Assembly (NCBI GenBank): GCA_947452765.1
Contig: CANGDR010000001.1
Coordinates: 36,499 to 100,498 of the forward strand
Origin: Actinomycetota bacterium
Lineage (GTDB): Bacteria > Actinomycetota > Actinomycetes > S36-B12 > UBA5976
Direction: 5' to 3'
Length of the DNA stretch: 64,000 nucleotides
Shown here: positions 39,715-50,648 of the stretch, one piece after another
Layout of the letters: every line of letters starts with the position of its first letter
Position numbering within the stretch: the stretch's first letter is position 1
Made by a program: the position numbers and the translations under genes
The notes under the pieces: generated by a model
Told to the model about the DNA's origin: nothing
Seen by the model: the letters and a program-made list of their open reading frames with translations, nothing else
Database searches by the model: none

Positions 39715-40359
39715 ATGGCTATCAACAAAAAGGGCATCCTGGGTCAAAAACTCGGCATGACCCAGGTATGGGACGAGAACAACCACGTTGTTCCCGTGAC
39801 CGTAGTTAAAGCAGGACCTTGTGTTGTTACACAAGTTCGTACTGCTGAAGCTGACGGCTACTCCGCAGTCCAAATTGCATTCGGTCAGATTGACCCACGC
39901 AAGGTAACTCAGCCAATGCTTGGTCACTTTGCAAAGGCAGGCGTGACTCCACGTCGTCACCTACTTGAATTGCGTTTCGACGATGCATCTGAATACTCAA
40001 TTGGCCAAGAACTTGGCGCCGATACTTTCGAAGCCGGCAGTGTTGTTGACATCACTGGCGTCACAAAGGGTAAGGGTTTCGCTGGAACGATGAAGCGTCA
40101 CGGCTTCCATGGAGTTAGCGCATCCCACGGTGCTCACAAAAACCACCGCAAGCCTGGTTCGATTGGCGCATGTGCCACCCCGGGTCGCGTATTCAAGGGT
40201 GTTCGCATGTCAGGTCGTATGGGTGGCATCACCCAGACAACGCAAAGCTTAAAGATTCATGCAGTAGATGCTGAAAAGGGACTGATTCTGGTTAAGGGTG
40301 CAATTCCTGGACCAAAGGGTGCCGTCGTACTTCTACGCGCAGCAGCGAAGGGAGCATAA
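39715..40359 (+). CDS. rplC: 50S ribosomal protein L3
   Basis: L3 is an early 50S assembly protein near the peptidyl-transferase centre. The 214-residue protein has [13 protein letters not shown] at the start and the long loop region [22 protein letters not shown]. It follows rpsJ by 14 bases in the S10 operon. Confidence 0.98.
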   Translation: MAINKKGILGQKLGMTQVWDENNHVVPVTVVKAGPCVVTQVRTAEADGYSAVQIAFGQIDPRKVTQPMLGHFAKAGVTPRRHLLELRFDDASEYSIGQELGADTFEAGSVVDITGVTKGKGFAGTMKRHGFHGVSASHGAHKNHRKPGSIGACATPGRVFKGVRMSGRMGGITQTTQSLKIHAVDAEKGLILVKGAIPGPKGAVVLLRAAAKGA

Positions 40360-40363
40360 CGTT

Positions 40364-41038
40364 ATGACTTCTGTAGACGTTAAGACACCAGCTGGCAAGT
40401 CCGCCGGATCAGTTGATCTGCCTGCAGACATCTTTGATGTCCAGACCAACATCCCATTACTTCACCAGGTCGTAGTTGCACAGCTTGCAGCTGCTCGCCA
40501 GGGAACACACGATACCAAGCGTCGTGGCGAAGTTAGTGGTTCCGGTAAGAAGCCTTTCAAGCAAAAGGGAACCGGTCGCGCTCGTCAGGGTTCGATCCGA
40601 GCACCTCAGTACCGTGGTGGTGGCATCACACACGGTCCACACCCACGTGATTACGACCAGCGCACACCTAAGAAGATGAAGGCCGCAGCACTTCGCGGAG
40701 CTTTATCTGATCGTGCTCGCAATGGAAACATCCACGTACTTTCTTCAGTTGTCGAAGGCGACGCACCATCAACCAAGCAGGCACTTGCTGCAATCAGCGC
40801 AGTGTCAACTGCAAAGAACATTTTGGTTGTTGTCGATCGTACTGATTTCGTGAGCTGGAAGAGCCTACGCAACGTAGACGCTATCCACTTACTAGCTGTC
40901 GATCAGCTGAACACTTACGACGTACTTAAGTCCGATGATGTTGTCTTCACAAAAACAGCATTTGAAGTGCTAGTAGCTGGACCAGCCCGCGGCAAGTCCG
41001 TGAAAGCTGTCGCTGGCTCAAATGAAGTAGAGGCATAA
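40364..41038 (+). CDS. rplD: 50S ribosomal protein L4
   Basis: L4 lines the exit tunnel and in E. coli represses the S10 operon. The 224-residue protein has the loop [20 protein letters not shown] and [13 protein letters not shown]. The ATG at 40364 follows AAGGGAG at the end of rplC; the frame extends to 40298 inside rplC, which is not used. Four bases separate it from rplC. Confidence 0.97.
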   Translation: MTSVDVKTPAGKSAGSVDLPADIFDVQTNIPLLHQVVVAQLAAARQGTHDTKRRGEVSGSGKKPFKQKGTGRARQGSIRAPQYRGGGITHGPHPRDYDQRTPKKMKAAALRGALSDRARNGNIHVLSSVVEGDAPSTKQALAAISAVSTAKNILVVVDRTDFVSWKSLRNVDAIHLLAVDQLNTYDVLKSDDVVFTKTAFEVLVAGPARGKSVKAVAGSNEVEA

Positions 41039-41041
41039 GTC

Positions 41042-41344
41042 ATGGCAACTATCGCAGACCCACGCGACATTCTTATCTCGCCAGTCATCTCTGAAAAGAG
41101 TTATGCGCTGCTTGACGAGAATAAGTACACATTCATCGTTCGCCCGGATGCTAACAAGACCCAGATCAAGATCGCGGTTGCAGAAGTATTCAAAGTAAAG
41201 GTGACAGGCGTCAACATAATCAATCGTCGCGGCAAGACAATTCGCACTCGTTCAGGTTTTGGCAAGCGTGCCGATACCAAGCGCGCAATTGTCACTGTTG
41301 CCGCAGGCGACCGTATCGACATCTTTGGTGGTCCGGTTTCGTAA
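41042..41344 (+). CDS. rplW: 50S ribosomal protein L23
   Basis: L23 sits at the tunnel exit and docks trigger factor, SRP and the translocon. The 100-residue protein has [20 protein letters not shown] and [16 protein letters not shown]. It is the fourth gene of the S10 operon, 3 bases after rplD. Confidence 0.98.
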   Translation: MATIADPRDILISPVISEKSYALLDENKYTFIVRPDANKTQIKIAVAEVFKVKVTGVNIINRRGKTIRTRSGFGKRADTKRAIVTVAAGDRIDIFGGPVS

Positions 41345-41373
41345 CCGGACGAGAATAGGACAGGGAAACTCAA

Positions 41374-42210
41374 ATGGGAATCCGTAAGTACAAGCCGACT
41401 ACGCCGGGCCGTCGTGGCTCAAGTGTTGCCGACTTCGTTGAGATCACACGCTCAACACCAGAGAAGTCATTGGTACGCCCGCTTCACAGCAAGGGTGGCC
41501 GTAACAACGCAGGTCGCGTAACCGCACGTCACCAAGGTGGCGGACACAAGCGCGCATACCGTCTTATCGACTTCCGTCGTAATGACAAAGATGGTGTTCC
41601 AGCAAAGGTTGCACACATCGAATACGATCCGAACCGCACTGCACGTATTGCACTTTTGCATTACGCAGACGGCGAGAAGCGTTACATCATTGCGCCAAAC
41701 AAATTGAAGCAAGGTGACCGCATTGAAACCGGTCCTTCAGCTGACATTAAGCCAGGTAACAGCCTGCCACTTCGCAACATCCCAGTAGGTACTGTGATTC
41801 ACGCAATCGAACTTCGCCCAGGTGGTGGAGCAAAGATCGCGCGTTCCGCAGGAACTAGCGTTCAGCTTGTTGCCAAGGATGGCCCATACGCACAACTTCG
41901 TATGCCATCTGGTGAAATCCGTAACGTTGATGCACGCTGTCGCGCAACCATCGGTGAAGTTGGTAACGCAGAACAGTCAAACATTAACTGGGGTAAAGCC
42001 GGCCGTATGCGTTGGAAGGGCAAGCGCCCAACCGTCCGCGGTGTTGCAATGAACCCTGTTGATCACCCACATGGCGGTGGTGAAGGCAAGACTTCCGGTG
42101 GACGTCACCCAGTGAATCCAAACGGTAAAGCCGAAGGTCGTACTCGTAGTGCCAATAAGGCCAGCGACAAGATGATCGTCCGCCGCCGCAAGACCGGCAA
42201 GAAGCGCTAG
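41374..42210 (+). CDS. rplB: 50S ribosomal protein L2
   Basis: L2 supports peptidyl transfer and subunit joining. The 278-residue protein has [20 protein letters not shown] and the conserved [18 protein letters not shown], whose histidine is near the catalytic centre. Start at an ATG preceded by AGGACAGGG. Confidence 0.98.
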   Translation: MGIRKYKPTTPGRRGSSVADFVEITRSTPEKSLVRPLHSKGGRNNAGRVTARHQGGGHKRAYRLIDFRRNDKDGVPAKVAHIEYDPNRTARIALLHYADGEKRYIIAPNKLKQGDRIETGPSADIKPGNSLPLRNIPVGTVIHAIELRPGGGAKIARSAGTSVQLVAKDGPYAQLRMPSGEIRNVDARCRATIGEVGNAEQSNINWGKAGRMRWKGKRPTVRGVAMNPVDHPHGGGEGKTSGGRHPVNPNGKAEGRTRSANKASDKMIVRRRKTGKKR

Positions 42211-42221
42211 GAGTTATTGAG

Positions 42222-42503
42222 ATGCCACGTAGCCTGAAAAAAGGTCCTTTCATTGATGGACACCTTCTAAAGAAGGTCGACGATCAAAACGTAAAGGGAA
42301 CTAAGAACGTGATCAAGACCTGGTCACGCCGCTCAGTAATTTCACCTGCCATGCTCGGCCACACTCTGGCTGTCCATGACGGTCGCAAGCATGTTCCAGT
42401 ATTTGTAACCGAAGATATGGTCGGTCACAAGCTAGGTGAATTCGCACCAACACGTACCTTCAAGGGTCACGTGAAGGACGATCGCAAAGCAAAGCGTAAG
42501 TAG
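42222..42503 (+). CDS. rpsS: 30S ribosomal protein S19
   Basis: S19 lies in the 30S head and contacts S13 and the A-site tRNA. The 93-residue protein begins [19 protein letters not shown] and has the tail [20 protein letters not shown]. The ATG follows GGAGTTATTG, 11 bases after rplB. Confidence 0.98.
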   Translation: MPRSLKKGPFIDGHLLKKVDDQNVKGTKNVIKTWSRRSVISPAMLGHTLAVHDGRKHVPVFVTEDMVGHKLGEFAPTRTFKGHVKDDRKAKRK

Positions 42504-42511
42504 GGATAGTG

Positions 42512-42880
42512 ATGGAAGCTTTAACAACTAACTCGGCACGTGCCCAAGCACGCTTCGTCCGCGTCACACCACAGAAGGCTCGTCGTGTTATCGACTTGGT
42601 TCGTGGCATGAACGCGCAAGAAGCCGTGACTTTACTTCGCTTTGCCCCACAGGCTGCTAGTGAACCAATTGGCAAGGTTGTAAGTAGCGCAATCGCTAAT
42701 GCAACTAATAACTACAACTTGGATCCACGCACACTCGTGATCACTCAGGCTTTCGTTGACGAAGGCCCGACCATGAAGCGGTTCCGTCCACGTGCACAAG
42801 GTCGCGCAAGCCAGATCCTAAAGCGCACCAGCCACATCACAATAGTCGTCGAGTCCGTTGACTCCCAGAAGAAGGGATAG
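42512..42880 (+). CDS. rplV: 50S ribosomal protein L22
   Basis: L22 lines the exit tunnel opposite L4; its loop is a macrolide-resistance site. The 122-residue protein has [20 protein letters not shown] and [23 protein letters not shown] at 42509 also precedes the ATG at 42512; the ATG is chosen because GGGA at 42503-42506 gives a better spacing to it. Confidence 0.96.
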   Translation: MEALTTNSARAQARFVRVTPQKARRVIDLVRGMNAQEAVTLLRFAPQAASEPIGKVVSSAIANATNNYNLDPRTLVITQAFVDEGPTMKRFRPRAQGRASQILKRTSHITIVVESVDSQKKG

Positions 42881-42885
42881 TCACA

Positions 42886-43683
42886 ATGGGTCAGAAAATT
42901 AATCCGTACGGCTTCCGTCTCGGCATCACAACTGATTACCGCTCCAAGTGGTTTGCAGATTCTTCTAAGGTTGGCGAGCGCTACCGCGATTACGTCGCTG
43001 AAGATGTAAAGATCCGCAAGCTCATGACTGAAGGTATGGAGCGCGCTGGTATTGCCCGCGTTGAAATCGAGCGCACTCGTGATCGCGTTCGTGTTGACAT
43101 TCATACTGCTCGTCCGGGAATCGTTATCGGTCGTCGTGGTCAAGAAGCAGACATCATTCGCGGAAAGCTAGAAAAGCTAACCGGCAAGCAAGTACAGCTA
43201 AACGTTCTGGAAGTTAAGAATCCAGAAATCGAAGCTCAACTTGTTGCACAGGGTGTTGCAGAACAACTTTCAAGTCGCGTTTCATTCCGTCGCGCGATGA
43301 AGAAGGCTATGCAGTCCGCACTTAAGGGTGGAGCCAAAGGTATTCGTATCCAGGTTTCTGGCCGTCTTGGTGGCGCTGAAATGTCACGTCGTGAGTTCTA
43401 CCGCGAAGGTCGCGTGCCATTACACACACTTCGCGCAGACATCGACTACGGATTCTACGAAGCTCGCACAACTTTCGGTCGCATCGGCGTGAAGGTATGG
43501 ATTTACAAGGGCGATGCTCTTGGAACCCGCACCGAACGTGAACAAGCAGCAGCTGCTGCGCGCGCACGGCCAGCAACTCGCGCACCTCGCACTCCACGTG
43601 CAGCTTCATCCTCGCCTGCAGCAGCGCCAGCTGAAGCAGTCGCAACTGAAGCTCCAGCACCGGCTGCAGTAGAAGGAGCATAA
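42886..43683 (+). CDS. rpsC: 30S ribosomal protein S3 with Ala/Pro-rich tail
   Basis: S3 forms part of the mRNA entry channel. The first 220 residues show the KH domain ([21 protein letters not shown]) and the C-terminal domain with [21 protein letters not shown]. The last 45 residues are an Ala/Pro-rich tail ([20 protein letters not shown]), giving 265 residues, long for the family but known in actinobacteria. It overlaps nothing; rplP follows by 2 bases. Confidence 0.97.
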   Translation: MGQKINPYGFRLGITTDYRSKWFADSSKVGERYRDYVAEDVKIRKLMTEGMERAGIARVEIERTRDRVRVDIHTARPGIVIGRRGQEADIIRGKLEKLTGKQVQLNVLEVKNPEIEAQLVAQGVAEQLSSRVSFRRAMKKAMQSALKGGAKGIRIQVSGRLGGAEMSRREFYREGRVPLHTLRADIDYGFYEARTTFGRIGVKVWIYKGDALGTRTEREQAAAAARARPATRAPRTPRAASSSPAAAPAEAVATEAPAPAAVEGA

Positions 43684-43685
43684 GC

Positions 43686-44099
43686 ATGTTAATTCCGCGT
43701 CGCGTAAAGCACCGTAAGCAGCACCACCCAGATCGCCACGGCGCATCAAAGGGCGGTAACGCAGTAACTTTCGGTCAATGGGGTCTGCAGGCAGTCGAGC
43801 CGGCATACGTCACAAACCGTCAAATCGAGTCCGCTCGTATTGCAATGACTCGTCACATCCGTCGTGGTGGCAAGGTTTGGATCAACATTTATCCAGACCG
43901 CCCAATCACCAAGAAGCCAGCTGAAACTCGAATGGGTTCCGGTAAAGGTTCACCTGAATGGTGGGTTGCCAACATTAAGCCAGGTCGAGTGATGTTTGAA
44001 ATTGCTTACCCTAACGAGAAAGTCGCACACGAAGCCCTGACTCGCGCAATGCACAAATTGCCGATGAAGTGTCGCATCGTTGGCCGTGAGGAGATCTAA
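43686..44099 (+). CDS. rplP: 50S ribosomal protein L16
   Basis: L16 supports the A-site tRNA elbow and the peptidyl-transferase region. The 137-residue protein has [18 protein letters not shown] and [20 protein letters not shown]. Its stop overlaps the rpmC start by one base (TAATG). Confidence 0.98.
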   Translation: MLIPRRVKHRKQHHPDRHGASKGGNAVTFGQWGLQAVEPAYVTNRQIESARIAMTRHIRRGGKVWINIYPDRPITKKPAETRMGSGKGSPEWWVANIKPGRVMFEIAYPNEKVAHEALTRAMHKLPMKCRIVGREEI

Positions 44100-44332
44100 T
44101 GCCGACTACAAGCACAGTTGACTTACGCGGTCTTGCCAACGACGAACTAGTTTCGAAGTTGCGCGAAGCCAAAGAAGAACTATTTAACCTACGATTCCAG
44201 GCTGCAACCGGACAGCTTGAAAGCCATGGCCGTCTTCGCGCAGTCCGCAAGGAAATTGCTCGTCTGTACACCGTGATGCGCGAACGCGAATTGGGTATCA
44301 CACCGGTTGAAAGTAATGAGGGTGCAGCATGA
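44099..44332 (+). CDS. rpmC: 50S ribosomal protein L29
   Basis: L29 sits by the tunnel exit with L23. The 77-residue protein shows [21 protein letters not shown] and [19 protein letters not shown]. It is coupled to rplP by TAATG and to rpsQ by ATGA. Confidence 0.97.
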   Translation: MPTTSTVDLRGLANDELVSKLREAKEELFNLRFQAATGQLESHGRLRAVRKEIARLYTVMRERELGITPVESNEGAA

Positions 44333-44595
44333 GCCAGGTAGAAGAGCGCGGCGACCGTAAGGTCCGCGAAGGTTTAGTAGTTAGCGACAAGATGGATAAG
44401 ACCATCGTTGTAGCTGTCGAAGACCGTTTTAAGCATCCGCTGTACGGCAAGGTTGTGCGTCGCACAAACAAGCTAAAGGCTCATGACGAAGCAAATGCCG
44501 CTGGCATTGGCGATCGTGTTCTGTTGATGGAAACTCGTCCACTCAGTGCTACCAAGCGCTGGCGTATGGTCGAAATCCTCGAGAAGGCTAAGTAA
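44329..44595 (+). CDS. rpsQ: 30S ribosomal protein S17
   Basis: S17 is a primary 16S-binding protein of the 5' domain. The 88-residue protein has [21 protein letters not shown] and [19 protein letters not shown]. Its start overlaps the rpmC stop by 4 bases. Confidence 0.97.
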   Translation: MSQVEERGDRKVREGLVVSDKMDKTIVVAVEDRFKHPLYGKVVRRTNKLKAHDEANAAGIGDRVLLMETRPLSATKRWRMVEILEKAK

Positions 44596-44610
44596 GGGTA
44601 GGGATCAAAA

Positions 44611-44979
44611 GTGATTCAGCAAGAGTCGCGACTACGAGTCGCTGATAACACAGGTGCCAAGGAAATCTTGGTTATTCGTGTTCTCGGTGGTTCCGGCCGT
44701 CGCTATGCAGGTATCGGTGACGTTGTTGTCGGTACAGTCAAGGACGCGATCCCTGGAGGCAACGTCAAGAAGGGCGATGTCATCAAGGCTGTCATCGTGC
44801 GCACGAAGAAAGAGCGTCGTCGTCCAGACGGTTCATACATCCGCTTTGACGAGAATGCAGCAGTCATTCTTAAGGCTGATGGCGAACCACGCGGTACCCG
44901 TATCTTTGGCCCAGTTGGCCGCGAGCTTCGCGAAAAGAAGTTCATGAAGATCATTTCGCTTGCACCGGAGGTTTTGTAA
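44611..44979 (+). CDS. rplN: 50S ribosomal protein L14
   Basis: L14 forms an intersubunit bridge and contacts RsfS. The 122-residue protein begins [20 protein letters not shown] and has [20 protein letters not shown]. The start is a GTG after AGGGTAGGGA. It heads the spc-type gene series; its stop overlaps rplX by one base. Confidence 0.98.
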   Translation: MIQQESRLRVADNTGAKEILVIRVLGGSGRRYAGIGDVVVGTVKDAIPGGNVKKGDVIKAVIVRTKKERRRPDGSYIRFDENAAVILKADGEPRGTRIFGPVGRELREKKFMKIISLAPEVL

Positions 44980-45326
44980 TGAAAATCAAAACAGGTGATG
45001 AAGTACTAGTTATCGCTGGCAAGGATAAGGGTGCCAAGGGCACGGTACTTGCCGTATTCGATGAGCGCAACAAGGTCATCGTTGAAGGCGTTAACCGAAT
45101 GAAGCGTCACGTTCGCAAAGAACAGACAGCTCGTGGAGTCGTAGTGGGTGGAATCGAAACAATCGAAGCTCCAATTCACGTCTCAAACGTTCAGCTTCTA
45201 GTTGATGGAAAGCCGACCAAGGTTGGCTCTCGTCGTAACGAAGTCAAAAAGACTCGTGCTGATGGCACAACTTACGAAGGCGCACGTGGCGTTCGGGTTG
45301 CTCGTCGCACAGGAAAGGACATTTAA
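44979..45326 (+). CDS. rplX: 50S ribosomal protein L24
   Basis: L24 is an assembly initiator of the 50S subunit. The 115-residue protein has the KOW motif [20 protein letters not shown] and [15 protein letters not shown]. It is one-base overlapped at both ends with rplN and rplE (TAATG). Confidence 0.97.
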   Translation: MKIKTGDEVLVIAGKDKGAKGTVLAVFDERNKVIVEGVNRMKRHVRKEQTARGVVVGGIETIEAPIHVSNVQLLVDGKPTKVGSRRNEVKKTRADGTTYEGARGVRVARRTGKDI

Positions 45327-45889
45327 TGTCTACCGATGTCAAGGTAACTCCACGTCTAAAGGCGCGGTACCGCGAAGAAATCGTGCCTGCATTAACTGCA
45401 GAGTTCAGTTTTGCTAACCCAATGCAGGTTCCTGGTCTTACCAAGATCGTTGTGAACATGGGTGTCGGCGAAGCCGCTCGTGACTCAAAGTTGATCGAAG
45501 GCGCAATCCGCGATCTGACTGCAATCACTGGACAGAAGCCACAGGTAACTAAGGCGCGTCTTTCCATCGCACAGTTCAAACTTCGTGAAGGTATGCCAAT
45601 TGGTGCACACGTAACACTTCGTGGCGATCGTATGTGGGAATTCTTGGACCGTCTATTGACACTGGCGCTGCCACGTATCCGTGACTTCCGTGGTCTTTCC
45701 CCAAAGCAGTTTGATGGAAATGGTAACTACACCTTCGGGCTAACCGAACAAGTTATGTTCCATGAAATCAATCCAGACTCAGTAGATCGTCAGCGCGGTA
45801 TGGATATCACGCTTGTCACAACTGCTGCTAACGATGCTGAAGGTCGGGCGCTGCTAAAGCTCCTGGGCTTCCCATTCAAGGAGGCTTAA
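45326..45889 (+). CDS. rplE: 50S ribosomal protein L5
   Basis: L5 binds 5S rRNA and contacts the P-site tRNA. The 187-residue protein has [21 protein letters not shown] and [20 protein letters not shown]. It is one base overlapped with rplX. rpsZ follows by 3 bases. Confidence 0.98.
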   Translation: MSTDVKVTPRLKARYREEIVPALTAEFSFANPMQVPGLTKIVVNMGVGEAARDSKLIEGAIRDLTAITGQKPQVTKARLSIAQFKLREGMPIGAHVTLRGDRMWEFLDRLLTLALPRIRDFRGLSPKQFDGNGNYTFGLTEQVMFHEINPDSVDRQRGMDITLVTTAANDAEGRALLKLLGFPFKEA

Positions 45890-45892
45890 GTC

Positions 45893-46078
45893 ATGGCAAA
45901 AACCGGTCTTAGGAACAAAGCAAACGAAACCCCGAAGTTCAAGGTTCGTGGTTACACCCGATGCCAACGCTGTGGACGTCCACACTCGGTATATCGCAAG
46001 TTCGGCCTATGCCGTATTTGTTTCCGTGAAATGGCACATGCCGGCGAACTTCCAGGCATCACAAAGAGCTCCTGGTAA
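45893..46078 (+). CDS. rpsZ: 30S ribosomal protein S14, zinc type (S14Z)
   Basis: S14 lies in the 30S head. This 61-residue form has four cysteines in C-x-x-C pairs ([21 protein letters not shown]), the zinc-binding version used when zinc is adequate. It follows rplE by 3 bases and precedes rpsH by 57 bases. A zinc-free paralogue is common in actinobacteria but is not in the window. Confidence 0.97.
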   Translation: MAKTGLRNKANETPKFKVRGYTRCQRCGRPHSVYRKFGLCRICFREMAHAGELPGITKSSW

Positions 46079-46135
46079 TAACAACAACGACGTAGGTCCC
46101 GGAAGGGATACCGCGACGAGAAGGGCGATAAGCCA

Positions 46136-46534
46136 ATGACTATGACCGACCCAATTGCAGACATGCTCACGCGTGTTCGCAATGCAAACTCGGCTCACCA
46201 CGAGTCCGTGTCAATGCCGCATTCCAAAATGAAAGAGCACATTGCTGAAATCCTCAAGCGTGAGGGTTACATCGGAAGCTTTGAAATTGTAGATGCGCCA
46301 GTTGGCAAGACTCTAAATATCAGCTTGAAGTATGGACCAAACCGTGAGCGTTCAATCGCTGGCGTTCGTCGTGTTTCCAAGCCAGGTCTTCGGGTATACG
46401 CAAAGAGCACAGCTCTTCCACGTGTACTAGGTGGACTTGGTGTTGCAATCATTTCGACATCAACCGGTCTATTAACTGACAAGCAGTGCGCACAGAAAGG
46501 TGTAGGCGGAGAAGTTCTTGCCTACGTCTGGTAG
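46136..46534 (+). CDS. rpsH: 30S ribosomal protein S8
   Basis: S8 binds helix 21 of 16S rRNA and in E. coli represses the spc operon. The 132-residue protein begins [20 protein letters not shown] and ends with the conserved [11 protein letters not shown]. rplF begins 11 bases after its stop. Confidence 0.98.
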   Translation: MTMTDPIADMLTRVRNANSAHHESVSMPHSKMKEHIAEILKREGYIGSFEIVDAPVGKTLNISLKYGPNRERSIAGVRRVSKPGLRVYAKSTALPRVLGGLGVAIISTSTGLLTDKQCAQKGVGGEVLAYVW

Positions 46535-46545
46535 GGGAGCCTGTT

Positions 46546-47088
46546 ATGTCACGTATTGGTCGCATGCCTATCAACATCCCATCGGGTGTTGAAGTAACAA
46601 TTGATGGTTCAAACGTTTCCGTAAAGGGACCTAAAGGTTCTCTTTCACACACCGTGGTTGAGCCAATCACAATTGAACGTAATGACGAAGGACAGATTGT
46701 TGTTATTCGTCCAAACGATGAGCGTATGAGTCGCGCCCGTCACGGACTCACTCGCACCTTGATCTCGAACATGGTCATTGGCGTAACCGACGGTTACTCA
46801 AAGACACTTGAGATTTCCGGAACTGGTTACCGCGTCGCTGCCCAAGGCAACACTTTGGAATTCGCACTTGGTTACTCACACCCAGTAAAGGTGACCGCCC
46901 CAGAAGGCATCACATTTACGGTTGAGACACCAACCAAGCTGCATGTTTCCGGTATTGACAAGCAGCAGGTCGGCGAAGTTTCCGCAAACCTCCGCAAGCT
47001 CCGTAAGCCTGATCCATACAAGGCCAAGGGAATCCGTTACACAGACGAAGTAATTCGTCGCAAGGCTGGAAAGGCTGGCAAGAAGTAA
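46546..47088 (+). CDS. rplF: 50S ribosomal protein L6
   Basis: L6 lies near the sarcin-ricin loop. The 180-residue protein has [19 protein letters not shown] and the C-terminal signature [17 protein letters not shown]. The ATG at 46546 is used; the frame is open from 46486 inside rpsH, which adds non-family residues. Confidence 0.98.
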   Translation: MSRIGRMPINIPSGVEVTIDGSNVSVKGPKGSLSHTVVEPITIERNDEGQIVVIRPNDERMSRARHGLTRTLISNMVIGVTDGYSKTLEISGTGYRVAAQGNTLEFALGYSHPVKVTAPEGITFTVETPTKLHVSGIDKQQVGEVSANLRKLRKPDPYKAKGIRYTDEVIRRKAGKAGKK

Positions 47089-47090
47089 TC

Positions 47091-47471
47091 ATGTCTGTCG
47101 TAGCCAAATTAGGTTCAGGTAACAAGAAGGCTGTCGCTCGTAAGCGTCGCCACACTCGGGTACGCAAAAAAGTATCCGGTACCGCAGTTCGTCCACGCAT
47201 GGTGATCAGTCGCTCTGCACGTCACATCTCCGTACAGGTTGTTGATGACGTGTTAGGTCGCACCTTGGCTTCAGCTTCCACAATGGAAAAGGATCTGAAG
47301 GCAAAGTCTGACGACAAGAGCGCCAAGTCCCGTGAGGTTGGCAAGCTTGTTGCAGCACGTGCAAAGCAAGCCGGAATTTCAACAGTCGTGTTTGACCGCG
47401 GTGGTAACAAGTACCACGGTCGAATTGCGGCCCTAGCTGATGGCGCCCGCGAGGGCGGCCTCGATTTCTAA
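47091..47471 (+). CDS. rplR: 50S ribosomal protein L18
   Basis: L18 delivers 5S rRNA to the 50S subunit. The 126-residue protein has [20 protein letters not shown] and [20 protein letters not shown]. It begins 2 bases after rplF. Confidence 0.97.
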   Translation: MSVVAKLGSGNKKAVARKRRHTRVRKKVSGTAVRPRMVISRSARHISVQVVDDVLGRTLASASTMEKDLKAKSDDKSAKSREVGKLVAARAKQAGISTVVFDRGGNKYHGRIAALADGAREGGLDF

Positions 47472-47496
47472 GTCACGAAGGAAGTAGGAAATTATT

Positions 47497-48114
47497 ATGG
47501 CTGCTAACCAACGTGGTGGTGAAAACCGCGAGGGCGGTACCAACGAGCGTCGCGATCGCCGTGATCGTAATGATCGTGGACAAGCCCCAGCAGAGAAGAG
47601 CGCTTTCGTAGAACGCGTTGTTGCTATCAATCGCGTATCAAAGGTTGTCAAGGGTGGTCGTCGCTTTAGCTTCACCGCACTTGTAGTTGTCGGTGACGGC
47701 GATGGGCACGTAGGTGTTGGTTACGGCAAGGCAAAAGAAGTGCCTGCCGCAATCGCAAAGGGTGTGGAAGAAGCTAAGAAGAATTTCTTCTCAGTTCCAC
47801 GTATCCAGAGCACGATCCCGCATCCAGTAAAGGGTGAAGCTGCTGCTGGTGTAGTTATGCTTCGTCCGGCTGCTCCAGGTACCGGTGTTATTGCTGGTGG
47901 CCCAGTTCGCGCCGTACTTGAATGCGCTGGAATTCACGATGTGCTTTCCAAGTCTCTAGGGTCTGACAACGCAATCAACATTGTTCACGCAACTGTTGCT
48001 GCGCTAAAGATGCTAGAACGCCCAGAGCAGGTTGCTGCTCGACGCGGACTTCCGCTTGATCAGGTTGCTCCAGCTGCACTTCTTCGCGCTAACGCAGAGA
48101 AGGTTGGTGCGTAA
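47497..48114 (+). CDS. rpsE: 30S ribosomal protein S5
   Basis: S5 works with S4 at the mRNA entry and in accuracy. The 205-residue protein has the core [20 protein letters not shown] and [21 protein letters not shown]. The first 35 residues are a charged Arg/Asp-rich extension ([18 protein letters not shown]), typical of actinobacteria. Its stop overlaps rpmD by one base. Confidence 0.97.
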   Translation: MAANQRGGENREGGTNERRDRRDRNDRGQAPAEKSAFVERVVAINRVSKVVKGGRRFSFTALVVVGDGDGHVGVGYGKAKEVPAAIAKGVEEAKKNFFSVPRIQSTIPHPVKGEAAAGVVMLRPAAPGTGVIAGGPVRAVLECAGIHDVLSKSLGSDNAINIVHATVAALKMLERPEQVAARRGLPLDQVAPAALLRANAEKVGA

Positions 48115-48296
48115 TGGCTCAACTTAAGGTAACCCAATTAAGGTCTGACATTGGTGGCAAGCAGAACCAACGCGACACTTTACGTTCCCTGGGACTAAAG
48201 CGCATTGGCGATACTGTCATCAAAGAAGATCGTCCAGAAATTCGTGGCATGGTTAACACCGTCCGTCACATGGTAAGTGTTGAGGAGGTTAAGTAA
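48114..48296 (+). CDS. rpmD: 50S ribosomal protein L30
   Basis: L30 is a small 50S protein. The 60-residue protein has [20 protein letters not shown] and the ending [15 protein letters not shown]. It is coupled to rpsE by TAATG and to rplO by a 2-base gap. Confidence 0.96.
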   Translation: MAQLKVTQLRSDIGGKQNQRDTLRSLGLKRIGDTVIKEDRPEIRGMVNTVRHMVSVEEVK

Positions 48297-48298
48297 CT

Positions 48299-48739
48299 AT
48301 GACACTCAAAATTCATCATCTTCGCCCGGCTCCGGGTAGCAAGACTGCCAAGACACGCGTAGGCCGTGGTGAAGGTAGCAAGGGTAAGACAGCAGGTCGA
48401 GGTACCAAGGGTACAAAGGCTCGCTATCAGGTACCTGCGCGCTTCGAAGGTGGCCAGATGCCATTACACATGCGTACACCAAAGCTGAAGGGTTTCAAAA
48501 ACCCATTTGGCACTGAGTACCAGGTTGTTAATGTTGCTCAGATCAATGCGCTTTTCCCAAAGGGTGGAGACGTAACAATCTCAGACCTAATTAAGGCTGG
48601 CGCTGTTCGTAAGGGCGAGTTGGTAAAGGTTCTTGGCCAAGGCGAAATAAGTGTTGCTGTGAAGATAACTGCAAACGCATTTTCAGAATCCGCAAAGACA
48701 AAGATCGCCGCTGCCGGCGGTTCGGTCACTCAGATCTGA
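48299..48739 (+). CDS. rplO: 50S ribosomal protein L15
   Basis: L15 binds 23S rRNA late in assembly. The 146-residue protein has [20 protein letters not shown] and a Gly/Lys/Arg-rich N-terminal region followed by the [18 protein letters not shown] signature. It lies before secY. Confidence 0.97.
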   Translation: MTLKIHHLRPAPGSKTAKTRVGRGEGSKGKTAGRGTKGTKARYQVPARFEGGQMPLHMRTPKLKGFKNPFGTEYQVVNVAQINALFPKGGDVTISDLIKAGAVRKGELVKVLGQGEISVAVKITANAFSESAKTKIAAAGGSVTQI

Positions 48740-48789
48740 TTCTGCTCATTTCGGCCAAGCCGACCTGAGTAAATCCCAAGGAGGCAACA

Positions 48790-50082
48790 GTGCTTAGCGC
48801 ATTCGGAGCGGCGTTTAGAACGCCAGATTTGCGTAACAAACTGTTGTTCACCCTTGCGATCATTAGTTTGTTTCGCTTAGGTTCGGTTGTGCCCGCCCCA
48901 GGCGTTAGCTACTCAGCCGTCCAGACCTGTATCGCTGCTGTAAAAGATAACTCAATCTATGGATTGATTAACTTGTTCAGTGGTGGCGCTTTGCTCAAGC
49001 TTTCCATCTTTGCGCTCGGCATCATGCCGTACATCACCTCGAGCATCATCATCCAGTTATTAACTGTTGTGATTCCGCGGTTAGAAGCTCTAAAGAAGGA
49101 AGGTAATGCCGGGCAAGTACGCATCACGCAGTACACCCGTTACCTAACTATCGGCCTAGCAATTCTGCAGTCCACCACGATCATCACGCTTGCTCGTACA
49201 CCAGGACGCCTGTTCTCTGGATGTAATGCACAGTTGCTACCAAACCAATCAATCCAGATGCTTCTGACGATTGTTATTGTTATGACCGCCGGTACTGCAT
49301 TAATCATGTGGCTTGGCGAATTAATCACAGATCGTGGTGTCGGTAACGGTATGTCAATCTTGATTTTCACCTCAATCATTTCGACATTCCCAGGTCAGCT
49401 AACTTCGATCTTGAAGGTTGACGGTTCCTTGAAGTTTGGCTTAACGCTACTGATTGGTTTTGCAACTATCGCTGGAGTGGTCTACGTAGAGCAAGCGCAA
49501 CGTCGAATTCCGGTGCAGTACGCAAAGCGTCAAGTGGGTCGTAAGTCTTACGGTGGAACGTCGACTTATTTGCCAATAAAGGTAAACCAAGCCGGTGTTA
49601 TCCCAGTTATTTTCGCCTCTTCCTTGCTTTACATCCCAGCTTTGATCGTTCAACTAACTGGTTCACAAGCAAACTGGGCCCAATGGGTTTCGACTTACAT
49701 GCAGCCGGGACGAGCTGGCTACTTAACGGCTAACTTCCTATTAATTATGTTCTTTGCATACTTCTATGTTTCGATCACATTTAATCCGGATGAAACAGCA
49801 GACAACATGAAGCAATACGGCGGATTTATCCCAGGTATTCGCGCAGGCAAGCCAACGGCCGAGTACTTGTCTTATGTTCTAAACCGCATCACATTGCCAG
49901 GTGCGCTGTACTTGGCTGCTATTGCAACAATCCCTTACATTGCCTTTGACTTGCTTGGCGTTGGTTCCCGCTTCATTTTCGGTGGCACCAGTTTGCTCAT
50001 CATGGTTGGTGTAGGTCTCGATACTGTGAAGCAGATTGAGAGCCAACTTCAACAACGCAATTACGAAGGTTTCCTTAAGTAA
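48790..50082 (+). CDS. secY: Preprotein translocase subunit SecY
   Basis: SecY is the protein-conducting channel. The 430-residue protein has ten membrane helices and the conserved loop [18 protein letters not shown] and [19 protein letters not shown]. The start is a GTG preceded by AAGGAGG. The stop overlaps adk by one base (TAATG). Its partner secE is at 21559 and secA at 13815, so most of the core export machine is in the window. Confidence 0.98.
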   Translation: MLSAFGAAFRTPDLRNKLLFTLAIISLFRLGSVVPAPGVSYSAVQTCIAAVKDNSIYGLINLFSGGALLKLSIFALGIMPYITSSIIIQLLTVVIPRLEALKKEGNAGQVRITQYTRYLTIGLAILQSTTIITLARTPGRLFSGCNAQLLPNQSIQMLLTIVIVMTAGTALIMWLGELITDRGVGNGMSILIFTSIISTFPGQLTSILKVDGSLKFGLTLLIGFATIAGVVYVEQAQRRIPVQYAKRQVGRKSYGGTSTYLPIKVNQAGVIPVIFASSLLYIPALIVQLTGSQANWAQWVSTYMQPGRAGYLTANFLLIMFFAYFYVSITFNPDETADNMKQYGGFIPGIRAGKPTAEYLSYVLNRITLPGALYLAAIATIPYIAFDLLGVGSRFIFGGTSLLIMVGVGLDTVKQIESQLQQRNYEGFLK

Positions 50083-50639
50083 TGCGCCTGCTCATCATGG
50101 GTCCGCCCGGAGCTGGAAAAGGAACTCAAGCAGCCATGATCTGCGACGAGTTTGGAATTCCCCACGTATCAACGGGTGATCTTTTTCGCTTAAATCTTTC
50201 GCAAGGTACTGCTCTTGGCCAGGAAGCAAAGAAGTACATGGATGCCGGCGAGTATGTTCCTGATTCAGTAACAAACGGCATGGTGCGCGAACGCCTGAAA
50301 GAAAATGATGCCCGCGAAGGTTTCTTATTAGATGGTTATCCACGAACCGTAGCTCAGGTAGCAGAACTCGACGGCATGCTAAGCGGCAAATCTCTTGATC
50401 GCGTTGTTGAACTAACCGCAGACACCGACGTGGTTGTTAAGCGACTTCTTGGTCGCGCGATTGAACAAGGTCGAGCTGATGACTCGGAAGAAGTAATTCG
50501 CCGCCGCCTTGAAGTATATGAAGAGCAAACCGCACCGCTGACAGCACTTTACAAATCTCGAGGCATCTTAGTTCAGGTTGATGGACTCGGAACAGTTGAT
50601 GAAGTCACCGCACGAATTTCTGCAGCACTAAAAAGTTAG
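50082..50639 (+). CDS. adk: Adenylate kinase, short LID form
   Basis: Adk interconverts AMP, ADP and ATP. The 185-residue protein has the P loop [29 protein letters not shown] and the DGYPRTVAQ region. The length matches the short form that lacks the extended LID, common in actinobacteria. Start is coupled to secY, stop 9 bases before map. Confidence 0.97.
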   Translation: MRLLIMGPPGAGKGTQAAMICDEFGIPHVSTGDLFRLNLSQGTALGQEAKKYMDAGEYVPDSVTNGMVRERLKENDAREGFLLDGYPRTVAQVAELDGMLSGKSLDRVVELTADTDVVVKRLLGRAIEQGRADDSEEVIRRRLEVYEEQTAPLTALYKSRGILVQVDGLGTVDEVTARISAALKS

Positions 50640-50648
50640 TAGGACCAA